Below are positions 62,766 through 64,000 of a DNA stretch of 64,000 nucleotides, in pieces (within the stretch, counting starts at the first letter, position 1; every line of letters begins with the position of its first letter). The stretch spans positions 62,001 through 126,000 of the forward strand of contig JAFIGU010000107.1 of the NCBI GenBank assembly GCA_017849555.1, given 5' to 3'. The stretch is from Sphingomonas sp. (GTDB lineage: Bacteria; Pseudomonadota; Alphaproteobacteria; Sphingomonadales; Sphingomonadaceae). Below the pieces are notes generated by a model that ran no database searches, was not told the origin of the DNA, and saw nothing but the letters and a program-made list of their open reading frames with translations. Made by a program: the position numbers and the translations under genes.

Positions 62766-64000
62766 TGCCCGTCGCCGCGGAAATCATCGACGCCGGCGCC
62801 GCCGATCAGCCGCAAACCGCCGTCGCGCGGCCGACGCGCACGCGGCATGTCGTGCTGTGGCTGACCGTGCTGGCGTATCTCATCACTTATATGGACCGGG
62901 TGGTGATCTCCACCGCGGCGCCGTCGATCCAGGCGGAATTCGGTTTCTCGCTGGTCACGATGGGGTGGATTTTCGCCGCGTTTCAATTCGCTTATGCGAT
63001 TTTCCAGATCCCCGGCGGATGGCTGGGCGACCGGTTCGGGCCGCGGCGCGCGCTGACCGGGGTGGTATTGTGGTGGTCGGTCTTTACCGCCGCGACCGCC
63101 GCGACCTGGTCCGCCGGCTCGATGATCGTATGCCGCTTTCTGTTCGGGATCGGCGAAGCGGGATCATTCCCGATCGCAACCCGATCGCTGTCGCGCTGGA
63201 TGCTGCCCTCGGAGCGCGGCTGGGCGCAGGGCGTCACCCATGCCGGCGCGCGGCTCGGGGGCGCCGTCACCCCGGTCTTCGTCGCATTGCTGATCGTCGA
63301 TTTCGGCTGGCGCATGCCGTTCCTGCTGTTCGCCGGGGTGGGGGTCGCCTGGGCGTTGCTGTGGTTCTGCTATTATCGGGACAGGCCGCGCGAGCATCCG
63401 CGCACCAATGAAGCGGAATGCGCGATGATCGAGGCGGCGCTCGGTGCCGGTGGCGCGAACGCCAAGGTGCCGTGGCGCCACCTGCTCGGCCAGCCCCAGC
63501 TCTGGCTCCTGTCCGCAATGTATTTCTGCTACGCTTATTGCATCAACATCTTCCTCACCTGGTTCCCGAAATATCTTCACGATGCGCGCGGGTTCGACAT
63601 CGCGGTGATGGGATTGCTGGCCAGCCTGCCGCTGATGGCCGGGGTCGTCGGCGATCTCGCCGGCGGCTGGCTCTCCGACCTGATGGTCAAACGCGGCATG
63701 GGATTGAAGATCGCGCGCCGCGCGGTCGCGGTCTGCGGTTTCTTCGTCGCGGCGGCGGCGATTCCGCTCGCCGCATCGGCCGACGCGCCGCTCACCAGCA
63801 TCGCGTGCTTTTGCGTCGCGCTGTTCGGGCTGGAGGTGACCGTCGGCGTATCCTGGGCGGTGACGCTCGATATCGGCGGCGAATTCGCCGGCTCGGTCTC
63901 GGCGGTGATGAACACCCTCGGCAACCTCGGTGCCGCGATCGCAGCGGCGGTGACCGGCTATATCGTCAGCTTCAGCGGATGGTTTTCGGCATTCCTGGTG
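62765..64000 (+). CDS. MFS transporter, anion:cation symporter (ACS) type, 3' end cut
   Basis: The frame runs open to the window edge, giving 412 residues and lacking the last part. The ACS-type pattern is clear: VLAYLITYMDRVVISTAAP in helix 1, FQIPGGWLGDRFGPRRAL, GEAGSFPIATRSLSRWM, and GGWLSDLMVKRG in the second half. ACS-family proteins import hexuronates, galactonate and other organic anions. Behind GH67 and the GntR regulator, 4-O-methylglucuronate or glucuronate is the likely cargo. The start overlaps the amidohydrolase stop by one base. Confidence 0.9.
   Translation, partial: MPVAAEIIDAGAADQPQTAVARPTRTRHVVLWLTVLAYLITYMDRVVISTAAPSIQAEFGFSLVTMGWIFAAFQFAYAIFQIPGGWLGDRFGPRRALTGVVLWWSVFTAATAATWSAGSMIVCRFLFGIGEAGSFPIATRSLSRWMLPSERGWAQGVTHAGARLGGAVTPVFVALLIVDFGWRMPFLLFAGVGVAWALLWFCYYRDRPREHPRTNEAECAMIEAALGAGGANAKVPWRHLLGQPQLWLLSAMYFCYAYCINIFLTWFPKYLHDARGFDIAVMGLLASLPLMAGVVGDLAGGWLSDLMVKRGMGLKIARRAVAVCGFFVAAAAIPLAASADAPLTSIACFCVALFGLEVTVGVSWAVTLDIGGEFAGSVSAVMNTLGNLGAAIAAAVTGYIVSFSGWFSAFLV

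Overview
The window is one contiguous stretch of high-GC chromosome from an alphaproteobacterium. A sphingomonad (Sphingomonas or a close relative) fits best. The evidence is the GC-rich codon usage, the four TonB-dependent receptors, the SapC / JmjC-cupin / tryptophan-halogenase-like genes around one receptor, the Caulobacter-type xylose dehydrogenase, and the dispersed palindromic repeats typical of the group. I see no tRNA or rRNA gene, CRISPR array, transposase or phage gene. Almost every base is coding, and many neighbouring genes overlap by 1 to 13 bases, so operons are easy to read.

Layout. 0-1.6 kb: the end of a membrane protein, a glutathione S-transferase, and a divergent WYL-domain regulator with a clear operator on its own -10 box. 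1.7-17.0 kb: locus 1 for arabinose/galactose-containing glycans. A leftward operon (GH127-type beta-L-arabinofuranosidase, DUF885 protein, DgoK, DgoA, M1 aminopeptidase, aldo/keto reductase) faces a TonB receptor. A FadR-type GntR regulator and a divergent DUF5695-like protein follow. 17.0-20.0 kb: DUF2231 and DUF411 proteins and two unrelated L,D-transpeptidases. 20.2-22.4 kb: a TonB receptor of unknown substrate. 22.5-28.0 kb: a cobalamin-riboswitch operon (BtuB-like receptor, small membrane protein that may be BtuM-like, DUF1636, CobT, histidine phosphatase, CobS). 28.4-32.2 kb: a cation/proton antiporter, GH51 arabinofuranosidase and a second FadR-type regulator that is a paralogue of the first.

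32.2-64 kb is a large xylan/xylose/glucuronoxylan region. It holds GH27, an esterase, JmjC cupin and SapC, divergent from a TonB receptor followed by a halogenase-like protein; a GST; GH95, divergent from GH43-xylulokinase-xylose isomerase; GH43-deacetylase-SGNH hydrolase, divergent from FAH dehydratase-xylose dehydrogenase-xylonolactonase-sugar porter; a LacI regulator and GH67 alpha-glucuronidase, divergent from a GntR regulator; then an amidohydrolase and an ACS-type MFS transporter cut by the window end.

Working model: three divergent promoters at 37.07, 44.94 and 52.84 kb carry the same near-palindrome (TGNTAGCGNTANC), which resembles the operator known for Caulobacter XylR. The LacI protein at 57.2-58.3 kb is the obvious candidate to bind it. 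That would put outer-membrane uptake, debranching and both xylose routes (isomerase/kinase and the first oxidative Weimberg/Dahms steps) under one switch. Separate GntR-type operators mark locus 1 and the glucuronate branch.
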